Source: an uncultured Lachnospiraceae bacterium (lineage in GTDB: Bacteria; Bacillota; Clostridia; Lachnospirales; Lachnospiraceae). From it: DNA of 40,719 nt. This document shows positions 35,378 to 40,719 of this stretch, one piece after another. Position numbers and translations under genes: made by a program. The stretch spans positions 1 through 40,719 of the forward strand of contig CAJOGN010000012.1 of assembly GCA_905234245.1 (NCBI GenBank), given 5' to 3'. Within the stretch, counting starts at the first letter, position 1; every line of letters starts with the position of its first letter. The notes beneath the pieces are model-generated. The model was not told where the DNA came from. It saw only the letters and a list, made by a program, of their open reading frames with translations, and searched no databases.

Positions 35378-36919
35378 ATGAAGAAACCAACAGTATTAAT
35401 GGTATTAGATGGATATGGATTAAATGATAATCCGAAGGGGAACGCTATTGCAATGGCTAACACTCCTAGAATGGATGACCTTATGAAAAATTGTCCTTTT
35501 GTTAAGGGTAATGCTTCTGGTCTTGCAGTGGGACTTCCTGATGGTCAGATGGGTAATTCCGAGGTCGGCCATATGAACATTGGTGCTGGAAGGATTATAT
35601 ATCAGGATTTGACTAAGATTACAAAAGAAATTGAAGATGGAACTTTCTTCGAGAATAAGGTTCTATTAGAAGCAATTGAGAATTGTAAGAAGAATAATTC
35701 CGACCTTCATTTGTGGGGACTTCTGTCTGATGGTGGTGTTCATTCTCATAATACACATTTATACGGTCTTCTTGAGATGGCTAAGAAGAATAACCTTGAA
35801 AATGTGTATGTACACGCTTTCCTTGATGGAAGAGACACACCTCCTGCATCTGGTAAGGATTATGTTGTTCAGCTAGAGGATGAGATGGCTCGTATCGGTG
35901 TAGGTAAGGTTGCATCACTTTCTGGTCGCTATTATGCAATGGATAGAGATAATAACTACGATAGAATTAAGAAGGCTTATGATTCGCTGGTATTTGGCGA
36001 GGGCGTTACAGACACATCTGCCACACACGCAATGCAGGCTAGCTATGATAATGATGTAACTGATGAATTCGTGCTTCCAACTGTAATTGTTGATGATGAA
36101 GGAAAGCCTTTATCACTTGTTAAGGAGAATGATTCAGTTATCTTCTTTAACTTCAGACCTGACAGAGCAAGAGAGATAACAAGAGCCTTCTGTGATGATG
36201 ATTTCAAAGGATTTGAGAGAGAATTTATTAAGCTTACTTATGTATGCTTTAAGGATTATGATGAGACAATTCCTAATAAACTAATTGCATTTCCAAAGGA
36301 AGAAATTGTCAATACATTCGGAGAGTTTCTTGCTAATAATAATCTTAAGCAGCTTCGTCTTGCTGAAACAGAGAAGTATGCTCATGTAACATTCTTCTTC
36401 AATGGTGGAATAGAAGACCCTAACAAGTTCGAATCAAGAATACTTGTTGACTCACCTAAAGATGTTGCAACCTATGACTTGAAGCCAGAGATGAGCGCTC
36501 CAGAGGTTGGAATGGACCTTGTAGAAGCTATTAAGTCTAATGATTATGATGTTATTGTAATTAATTTCGCTAATCCAGATATGGTAGGTCACACTGGAGT
36601 AATCGAGGCTGCAATCAAGGCTGTTGAGAAGGTTGATGAGCTAGTTGGTAAAGCAGTAGATGCTGTAAAAGAAGTTGGTGGTGTAATGTTCATCTGCGCT
36701 GACCATGGTAACGCAGAGAAGATGATTGATTATGAGACAGGCGAGCCTCATACAGCACACACAACCAACCCTGTTCCATTTATCCTGGTAAATCCTGACG
36801 ACAACTGGTCACTTCGTGAAGGTGGACGTCTTGCAGATATTGCACCAACATTAATTGATATTATGGGACTAAAGCAGCCTAAGGAAATGACAGGAGAATC
36901 GTTACTTATTAGAAAATAG
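35378..36919 (+). CDS. gpmI: Phosphoglycerate mutase, cofactor-independent
   Basis: Interconverts 3- and 2-phosphoglycerate without 2,3-bisphosphoglycerate, using two metal ions and a phosphoserine. The 513-residue protein has VLDGYG (metal Asp about 10), GNSEVGHMNIG with the catalytic serine near residue 61, HAFLDGRDTPP, FFNFRPDRAREI, NFANPDMVGHTG and CADHGNAEKM, all typical. AAAGGTAG precedes the start. It is 25 bases downstream of the CapA-like gene, which thus sits between tpiA and gpmI in an otherwise glycolytic block. Confidence 0.98.
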   Translation: MKKPTVLMVLDGYGLNDNPKGNAIAMANTPRMDDLMKNCPFVKGNASGLAVGLPDGQMGNSEVGHMNIGAGRIIYQDLTKITKEIEDGTFFENKVLLEAIENCKKNNSDLHLWGLLSDGGVHSHNTHLYGLLEMAKKNNLENVYVHAFLDGRDTPPASGKDYVVQLEDEMARIGVGKVASLSGRYYAMDRDNNYDRIKKAYDSLVFGEGVTDTSATHAMQASYDNDVTDEFVLPTVIVDDEGKPLSLVKENDSVIFFNFRPDRAREITRAFCDDDFKGFEREFIKLTYVCFKDYDETIPNKLIAFPKEEIVNTFGEFLANNNLKQLRLAETEKYAHVTFFFNGGIEDPNKFESRILVDSPKDVATYDLKPEMSAPEVGMDLVEAIKSNDYDVIVINFANPDMVGHTGVIEAAIKAVEKVDELVGKAVDAVKEVGGVMFICADHGNAEKMIDYETGEPHTAHTTNPVPFILVNPDDNWSLREGGRLADIAPTLIDIMGLKQPKEMTGESLLIRK

Positions 36920-36947
36920 TTACAGGATGTTTTAAGAATATATATAG

Positions 36948-37096
36948 TCATTTATCAAAGCATGAGATATATCATCTCAGGCACGCTCTCGCTACCTTCG
37001 TCTCGCAGCGGTACTAAACTCATTGCTTCGCAATTCGTTAAGTGCCGGCGGACTCAGAGTACCTGAGATAATACATTCATGCTTTTCTAAATGACT
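36948..37096 (+). repeat. Large terminal-inverted-repeat palindrome between gpmI and purC (element D)
   Basis: The ends are inverted repeats of 19 bases with 17 matches (36948-36966 and 37078-37096; GTCATTTA...AAAGCATGA against TCATGCTTTT...AAATGAC). Inside, ATCTCAGG pairs with CCTGAGAT, GGCAC with GTGCC, and ATTGC-TTC-GCAAT (37022-37034) forms a perfect hairpin. It has no coding capacity. The structure resembles a MITE or other small mobile repeat, but no target-site duplication was confirmed. Its ends share GTCAT...ATGAC with the elements at 103-205 and 31641-31703. The rest of this gap holds only an AT-rich stretch and the purC ribosome site. Confidence 0.7.
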
Positions 37097-37178
37097 TGCC
37101 TAGTACATAGAACATCTTGTAAATTTTCTTAATAAATAAAGATGGATAGATTATATTTCATAAAGGAGAATAGATATT

Positions 37179-38039
37179 ATGAAGCCAATAAAAGAAGGTA
37201 AAGTAAGAGAGATGTACGATAACGGGGACACATTGATATTAGTTGCGACTGATAGAATCAGTGCCTTCGATGTTATCCTTAAGAATAAGATTGTAGATAA
37301 GGGTGCTGTACTGACTAGAATGAGCAAGTTCTGGTTTGATTTAACTAAGGATATTGTTCCTAATCACATGATTAGTATTGATACTAAGGACATGCCTGAT
37401 TTTTTCCAGTCAGGTGAATTCAATGGCAATGCCATGATGTGTAAGAAGCTTGATATGCTTCCAATAGAGTGTATTGTTAGAGGATATATTACAGGTTCCG
37501 GATGGAAGAGCTATCAGGAGAATGGAACAGTATGTGGCATTAAGCTTCCTGACGGTCTCGTAGAATCTGAGAAATTACCAGAGGCTATCTATACTCCGTC
37601 CACCAAGGCAGAGCTGGGTGATCACGACGAGAACATCTCTTATGAGCAATCGGTAGAGGTATTAGAGAAGGCTTACCCGGGAAGGGGCAAAGAGCTTGCC
37701 AAGAAGATTAAGGACTATACCTTGAAACTATATAATACTTGTGCTGATTATGCGCTTAACAAGGGTATTATTATTGCTGATACCAAGTTCGAATTCGGCC
37801 TTGATGAGAAGGGCGATGTTGTACTCGCAGACGAGATGCTGACACCGGATAGTTCCAGATTCTGGCCTAAGGATCAATATGTCAAAGGGCAGTCACAGCC
37901 TTCATTTGACAAGCAGTTTGTCCGTGACTATCTCAAAGCACATCCTGATTGTGACTATAACCTGCCACAGGATGTAATCGATAAGACAATAGCTAAGTAT
38001 AAAGAGGCATATGAGCTGCTTACAGGAGAGAAGTTCTAG
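37179..38039 (+). CDS. purC: Phosphoribosylaminoimidazole-succinocarboxamide (SAICAR) synthase
   Basis: Joins CAIR and aspartate with ATP in purine synthesis. The 286-residue protein has EGKVREMYD (ATP-binding start), ATDRISAFDV, VRGYITGSGWKSYQ and the acidic metal segment LADEMLTPDSSRFW, all family signatures. AAAGGAG lies upstream. No other pur gene is adjacent; purL is 19 kb away. It ends in a terminator shared with the convergent vanZ gene. Confidence 0.97.
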   Translation: MKPIKEGKVREMYDNGDTLILVATDRISAFDVILKNKIVDKGAVLTRMSKFWFDLTKDIVPNHMISIDTKDMPDFFQSGEFNGNAMMCKKLDMLPIECIVRGYITGSGWKSYQENGTVCGIKLPDGLVESEKLPEAIYTPSTKAELGDHDENISYEQSVEVLEKAYPGRGKELAKKIKDYTLKLYNTCADYALNKGIIIADTKFEFGLDEKGDVVLADEMLTPDSSRFWPKDQYVKGQSQPSFDKQFVRDYLKAHPDCDYNLPQDVIDKTIAKYKEAYELLTGEKF

Positions 38040-38040
38040 T

Positions 38041-38079
38041 GTGACAGAGGGACTTGCCAAGTCCCCCTGTCACTTTTTT
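38041..38079. terminator. Shared terminator of purC and the convergent vanZ gene
   Basis: A 15-base stem (38041-38055 with 38059-38073, one mismatch), loop GCC, then six T. The vanZ stop codon (38070-38072) lies inside the right arm. The GTGACA...GGGAC arms resemble the palindrome at 38576-38606. Confidence 0.92.
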
Positions 38080-38549
38080 ACTTTTCTTGCTGACAGTCTA
38101 CTGAGAATCAATATACCTATCAGAACGCCTGCGATGGCGCCAACACTGTCTATACATACATCTCTTATCTCACCGCTTCGTCCCGGGACAAAAAGCTGGT
38201 GGAATTCGTCGCTTGCTGCATATAATGTGGTAAGTGCCCAGGATATCAGAAAGACAACAATACGACTTAACCTTGAACTGTATATAGCACCTGTTATAAA
38301 TAGGCCCAGCACCATATATTCCAGTGCATGGGCTGTTTTTCTGATTGGATAGTCTACCTTTTCTGCGAAGGCAAGCTGTTCTTCTACAGGAAGCTGGTCA
38401 AATTCAACTATAACGAGCTTGCCGATTGTCAATCCTACGATACTGCTGGTTCTTCCCGATTCATCGGCGTCTTTTGCAGAAAATGCGAATATAACAACCA
38501 TCCATATTATTGTAAGTATTATAAATATTATTCTTCGTGTGTTTGTCAT
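38070..38549 (-). CDS. VanZ-family membrane protein
   Basis: A 159-residue protein with about four TM helices: residues 5-23, about 72-92, 98-112 and 135-152. The stretch ASDEFHQLFVPGRSGEIRDV before the last helix is the family signature. VanZ gives low-level teicoplanin resistance in enterococci; most chromosomal homologues have no assigned role and probably act on the cell envelope. No Shine-Dalgarno site is seen; a TTGTCA-N16-TATAAT promoter ends six bases before the ATG, which implies a leaderless transcript. Its stop lies within the purC terminator. Confidence 0.85.
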   Translation of the reverse strand: MTNTRRIIFIILTIIWMVVIFAFSAKDADESGRTSSIVGLTIGKLVIVEFDQLPVEEQLAFAEKVDYPIRKTAHALEYMVLGLFITGAIYSSRLSRIVVFLISWALTTLYAASDEFHQLFVPGRSGEIRDVCIDSVGAIAGVLIGILILSRLSARKVKK

Positions 38550-38555
38550 ACAGAT

Positions 38556-38583
38556 ATTATACTATAATCTTGAAGGTTGACAA
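38556..38583 (-). promoter_or_regulatory. Promoter of vanZ, predicted to give a leaderless mRNA
   Basis: On the minus strand: TTGTCA (38583-38578), 16-base spacer, TATAAT (38561-38556), then six bases to the ATG at 38549. The -35 box lies inside the left arm of the palindrome at 38576-38606. Confidence 0.65.
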
Positions 38584-38606
38584 GGGGACGGGGTCCTTTT
38601 GTCAAC
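38576..38606. repeat. REP-like palindrome GTTGACAA..GGAC
   Basis: GTTGACAAGGGGAC (38576-38589) pairs with GTCCTTTTGTCAAC (38593-38606), two mismatches, loop GGG. From memory, palindromes of the type TTGACA-GGGGAC-GG-TTGTCAA are scattered in many clostridial genomes; I cannot check this here. Confidence 0.6.
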
Positions 38607-38653
38607 TAAGCCAGCCCCAGCACTTTTAGAAAAAAAAGCTGTTTCATAATCAC

Positions 38654-38673
38654 TTTAGGTCATTTTAGGTCAT
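38654..38673 (+). repeat. Tandem 10-base direct repeat
   Basis: TTTAGGTCAT occurs twice with no gap in the otherwise empty stretch 38607-38751. It could be a regulator site; nothing else was seen in this stretch. Confidence 0.5.
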
Positions 38674-38751
38674 ATTACAGTCTGTTTGTGAACTAAGGTT
38701 AATGGTAAGCGCATTTATGACGATAGAAATGATAACAGATATAAGCTAAGG

Positions 38752-38802
38752 AAAGCACCGATAATCAAGGATTGATTAATACTTGTTTATGGGTGCTTTT
38801 TG
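38752..38802 (+). terminator. Rho-independent terminator-like hairpin before the leader
   Basis: AAAGCACC (38752-38759) pairs with GGTGCTTT (38792-38799), continued by ATAA/TTAT and CAAG/CTTG, then TTTT. No gene ends just upstream on the + strand, so it may be the remnant of a lost gene or an insulator in front of the leader. Confidence 0.65.
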
Positions 38803-38820
38803 CGTATCTATAAAGATTAT

Positions 38821-38887
38821 CAATTCCGCTGGGACCTTTCGGACAGCGGTGCAGCTCTGACTGACAGATGAGCTGCGGAAAGGAGAA
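38821..38887 (+). ncRNA. Structured leader, copy 1: candidate RBS-sequestering pseudoknot
   Basis: P1 is CCGCTG (38826-38831) with CAGCGG (38844-38849). P2 is GCAGCTC (38851-38857) with GAGCTGC (38870-38876), loop of 12 bases. The Shine-Dalgarno GGAAAGGAG (38877-38885) directly abuts P2, and its GAAAGG (38878-38883) is complementary to CCTTTC (38835-38840) in the P1 loop. Pairing would form a pseudoknot and hide the ribosome site. A TATAAA at 38809-38814 could place the transcript start at the edge of the block. A 60/62 identical copy precedes the next gene. Confidence 0.65.
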
Positions 38888-38890
38888 CTA

Positions 38891-40225
38891 ATGACAATAG
38901 GTGGACTGGGAACATATGGTTCAATTTATGATGTACGGGGAAATCAGTCGACAAAAGCAAAGAATACAGCATCGAGTGATTTTTCAAAAACAATGGATTC
39001 AGCAGCGGAAATGTCAACTGTCCGTAGCAGAGAATCTGTACATGAATCAGTAGTTACAAGACATACAGAATATACAAATCCTGAAACAAATGAAAAGGTT
39101 CCTGTTGATATAAGGTATACGACATCTTATTCAAAAGATGGAATTGTATGTGGAAAGAGGTCTGATGTTGGCGGGAAGCTATCTGCGAGAGAACTCTGGA
39201 GCCTATCTTTTGAATCTCCTGGCGATTATAAAAAAGTTCAAGATTTTTTGAAAAGCTTTTCAAATGATGAGAGATTGACATTTGCAACACAGGAATCCTT
39301 CTGGAAGGATTTTCTGCAGGATGATTTTGATATTGAGGGTTTTCGAGCATTCTACGATTCTACTGATAATGGCAGAATTGATATAGAGAAAGCTATGTCT
39401 GAAGGTAGAACGATGAGAGAAACCTTGACAGCGCAGAATGCTGAGTATTTGAACAACAATCATTTTGTCGGAAAAGTGTATTCAGAAGAAGATCTTCAGC
39501 CATCGTGGTATAAAAATGGGCAGATACAACTAAGCGAGGTATATGATCCCTCTGTCCCAAGATCAACAAGGATAACTTCTACCAGAGGTATAGAAAGAAC
39601 AAATCTGGTTACCAATGTCAAAGATATGACGTTGGAGGAATACAAGAATTATATTCATGAGACTATTTCCTCTTTTCCACTGTGTTCGGATAAAATGGGA
39701 GATTATTTTTCAATCAATATTTCTGATGATGGATTTAAAGCTATGCAAGATGATCCTGAGTACGAAAAATGGGTTTTGGATGATTTAAAAACAGCCTTTG
39801 CTACACCAATGCCAGGATGGGCAAGAGCTATCGGTGGAACGAAATATCAGATAGTCCATTATGGTGCTACAAAAGAAGAATGTCATTCAACAAGTTGGTG
39901 GACAGGCTATCAGAATGGAAGCGGAGGTAAGGTTTGGGAGGCACAATCCAAAGGTAGCTTCTGGACAAAGCGCGGAGAGCAGAAAAAGATTCGGGACAGG
40001 ATAGATAAGAAGGCTGCCGAAAAGAAAGAACTGGAAGAGAAATGGCTACAGGAAGCGGCTGAGAAGAGACGGGCATACACAGATTTTCTTAATGGAGATA
40101 AAGTATTTAAGACAAACAATATTTCGGAACTAAATGATTTCTTCCGGATGCCGTCAGATCCTAAAGTAGCAGGGATATTATCAGCGTATGAAGCCGATAC
40201 ATTTGCGGGTGGCGGACTGATATAA
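38891..40225 (+). CDS. Unrecognised 444-residue protein behind structured leader
   Basis: I do not recognise this gene. The product is soluble with no signal peptide or TM helix. The first ~45 residues are polar and Ser/Thr-rich; then a mixed alpha/beta region (about 55-165), a segment with KDMTLEEYKNYIHETISSFP (about 238-257), a region with GWARAIGG and TSWWTGYQNGSGGKVW (about 318-360), a Lys/Glu-rich coiled coil (about 362-400), and a short C-terminal tail. The N terminus shares with the next gene the pattern MT-x6-Y9-x3-Y13 and a later DF-x-K (DFSK at 30-33). AAGGAG lies at 38880-38885 within the structured leader. Lysine codons are mixed AAA/AAG, unlike the core genes, suggesting accessory origin. 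Function unknown. Confidence 0.7.
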   Translation: MTIGGLGTYGSIYDVRGNQSTKAKNTASSDFSKTMDSAAEMSTVRSRESVHESVVTRHTEYTNPETNEKVPVDIRYTTSYSKDGIVCGKRSDVGGKLSARELWSLSFESPGDYKKVQDFLKSFSNDERLTFATQESFWKDFLQDDFDIEGFRAFYDSTDNGRIDIEKAMSEGRTMRETLTAQNAEYLNNNHFVGKVYSEEDLQPSWYKNGQIQLSEVYDPSVPRSTRITSTRGIERTNLVTNVKDMTLEEYKNYIHETISSFPLCSDKMGDYFSINISDDGFKAMQDDPEYEKWVLDDLKTAFATPMPGWARAIGGTKYQIVHYGATKEECHSTSWWTGYQNGSGGKVWEAQSKGSFWTKRGEQKKIRDRIDKKAAEKKELEEKWLQEAAEKRRAYTDFLNGDKVFKTNNISELNDFFRMPSDPKVAGILSAYEADTFAGGGLI

Positions 40226-40245
40226 ACAATCATAGATAGTTGAAA

Positions 40246-40312
40246 CAATACCGCTGGGACCTTTCGGACAGCGGTGCGGCTCTGACTGACTGATGAGCTG
40301 CGGAAAGGAGAA
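40246..40312 (+). ncRNA. Structured leader, copy 2
   Basis: P1 is CCGCTG (40251-40256) with CAGCGG (40269-40274); P2 is GCGGCTC (40276-40282) with GAGCTGC (40295-40301). The loop CCTTTC (40260-40265) is complementary to GAAAGG (40303-40308) in the ribosome site. Of 62 bases, two differ from copy 1: one in P2 (A to G, A-U becoming G-U, so pairing is kept) and one in the P2 loop (A to T). The copy begins 20-25 bases after the previous stop codon. Confidence 0.65.
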
Positions 40313-40317
40313 GAATT

Positions 40318-40719
40318 ATGACATTTGCTGTGCAAAGAAGTTATAGTCAAACGTATCAGTATGGAGAATACAGTTCTAGAACAAGTCGTACTGATGCAGA
40401 CTTTAACAAAGAATTAATGGGAAAGGCGACTTCCCTAAGTAATTCATCTAGTAATGGAAAGAATATCGGTATTATGACCATTGGAAACAAAGGATATATT
40501 GCCGAATATGCTGATTCATCCACAGAAAAGGATCCAATCATAAAGGTTGGAGATTATGAGGTTCGAGTGAATGATGTAGACCCGAAGAATGCTACAGAGA
40601 TAGAGATGTTTGCACTTACATCTTATATGGATGATAAGGGGCTTACAGATAATACCGGCATGAAGACATTTAATAAGCTGAGGGCATATTCAACTCAGGC
40701 TGAATATAATGGATTTTGT
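40318..40719 (+). CDS. Unrecognised protein behind structured leader copy 2, cut by window end
   Basis: An open frame of 134 codons running off the right edge; the C terminus is missing. The product starts MTFAVQRSYSQTYQYGEYSS and is polar, with a Ser/Asn-rich stretch (about 41-48) and then a more ordered part: IKVGDYEVRVNDVDP (about 74-89), ATEIEMFALTSYMDD and a KTFNKLRAYS segment. No signal peptide, TM helix or catalytic motif is seen. Tyr9, Tyr13 and DFNK (28-31) align with the N terminus of the previous gene's product, but the rest looks different. AAAGGAG precedes the ATG. Likely a member of the same leader-controlled set; function unknown. Confidence 0.65.
   Translation, partial: MTFAVQRSYSQTYQYGEYSSRTSRTDADFNKELMGKATSLSNSSSNGKNIGIMTIGNKGYIAEYADSSTEKDPIIKVGDYEVRVNDVDPKNATEIEMFALTSYMDDKGLTDNTGMKTFNKLRAYSTQAEYNGFC

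Noticed and set aside
38011-38352. A 113-codon plus-strand frame after purC
   Set aside because: It is antisense to vanZ and runs through the terminator; the vanZ frame has clear family motifs.
38757-38764. CCGATAAT, like a sigma-28 (flagellar) -10 box before the unknown genes
   Set aside because: No TAAA-type -35 box lies at the right distance, and the bases belong to the arm of a terminator-like hairpin.
40283-40312. CTGATGAG followed by GGAAA in leader copy 2, resembling a hammerhead ribozyme core
   Set aside because: There is no stem II between the two parts, the first copy has CAGATGAG instead, and the bases are better used in the P2 hairpin.
39910-40350. A 146-codon minus-strand frame spanning the second leader
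   Set aside because: It overlaps two plus-strand genes and the leader; the product is Ser-rich low complexity.
1-40719. CRISPR arrays, prophage genes, transposases and full insertion sequences
   Set aside because: No regularly spaced repeats and no integrase, transposase or phage structural gene were found on either strand.

Overview
The window looks like chromosomal DNA of a low-GC Gram-positive anaerobe, most likely a member of the Lachnospiraceae (Clostridia). The grounds are the single-chain clostridial-type PurL, the short MetH without a reactivation domain, the ispF-cysE-cysS-mrnC-rlmB-sigH gene order, the strong Shine-Dalgarno sites (GGAGG), and the frequent TGn-TATAAT extended -10 promoters. 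Nearly all genes lie on the + strand, in the direction of the rRNA fragment at the left edge. I cannot name the genus from the sequence alone.

Layout. 1-430: the 3' end of a 23S rRNA gene, no recognisable 5S gene, a folded palindromic element, then tRNA-Trp with its own promoter and terminator. 522-4173: a secreted beta-helix protein with a weak sortase-like tail, an FMN-binding pyridoxamine-oxidase-like protein and a voltage-gated K+ channel in an overlapping run, then a Bax inhibitor-1 family membrane protein. 4220-7665: a divergent Xre regulator and a three-gene envelope module (PH-like/SHOCT protein, membrane protein with three zinc ribbons, zinc ribbon/YARHG protein). 7912-14592: a large Fe-S/flavin oxidoreductase, a HypA-like protein, MetF and a nuclease-fused DinG/XPD helicase. 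14626-20887: purL and a short B12-dependent methionine synthase. 21050-23591: tRNA-Met and a 7TM-PAS-GGDEF-EAL protein. 23652-28061: ispF, cysE, cysS, mrnC, rlmB and a SigH-like sigma factor. 28154-30323: a second EAL protein facing a PHP-type histidinol phosphatase. 30517-36919: lower glycolysis (gap, pgk, tpiA, gpmI) interrupted by a CapA-like lipoprotein. 37179-38549: purC facing vanZ. 38821-40719: two unfamiliar genes, the second cut by the window end, each behind the same 62-base structured leader.

How the genes fit together. metF makes 5-methyl-THF and metH uses it to make methionine; purL and purC are two steps of purine synthesis; gap, pgk, tpiA and gpmI are consecutive or linked steps of glycolysis. 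A near-perfect Rex operator sits upstream of the gap promoter, which suggests that NADH/NAD+ ratio controls lower glycolysis. Two phosphodiesterase-type EAL proteins point to c-di-GMP signalling.

The most unusual material is at the right end. Two copies of a leader (60 of 62 bases identical, the one stem change kept as a G-U pair) end exactly at the start codons of two adjacent genes, and a loop of the first hairpin is complementary to the Shine-Dalgarno sequence. This looks like a cis-acting translational control RNA that I do not recognise. A second unusual signal is a set of folded intergenic palindromes with GTCAT...ATGAC ends (103-205, about 31641-31703, 36948-37096). Codon use also differs by eye: housekeeping genes favour AAG and GAG, while 522-1715, 4220-7665 and 38891-40719 use more AAA and GAA, which fits accessory or weakly expressed DNA.
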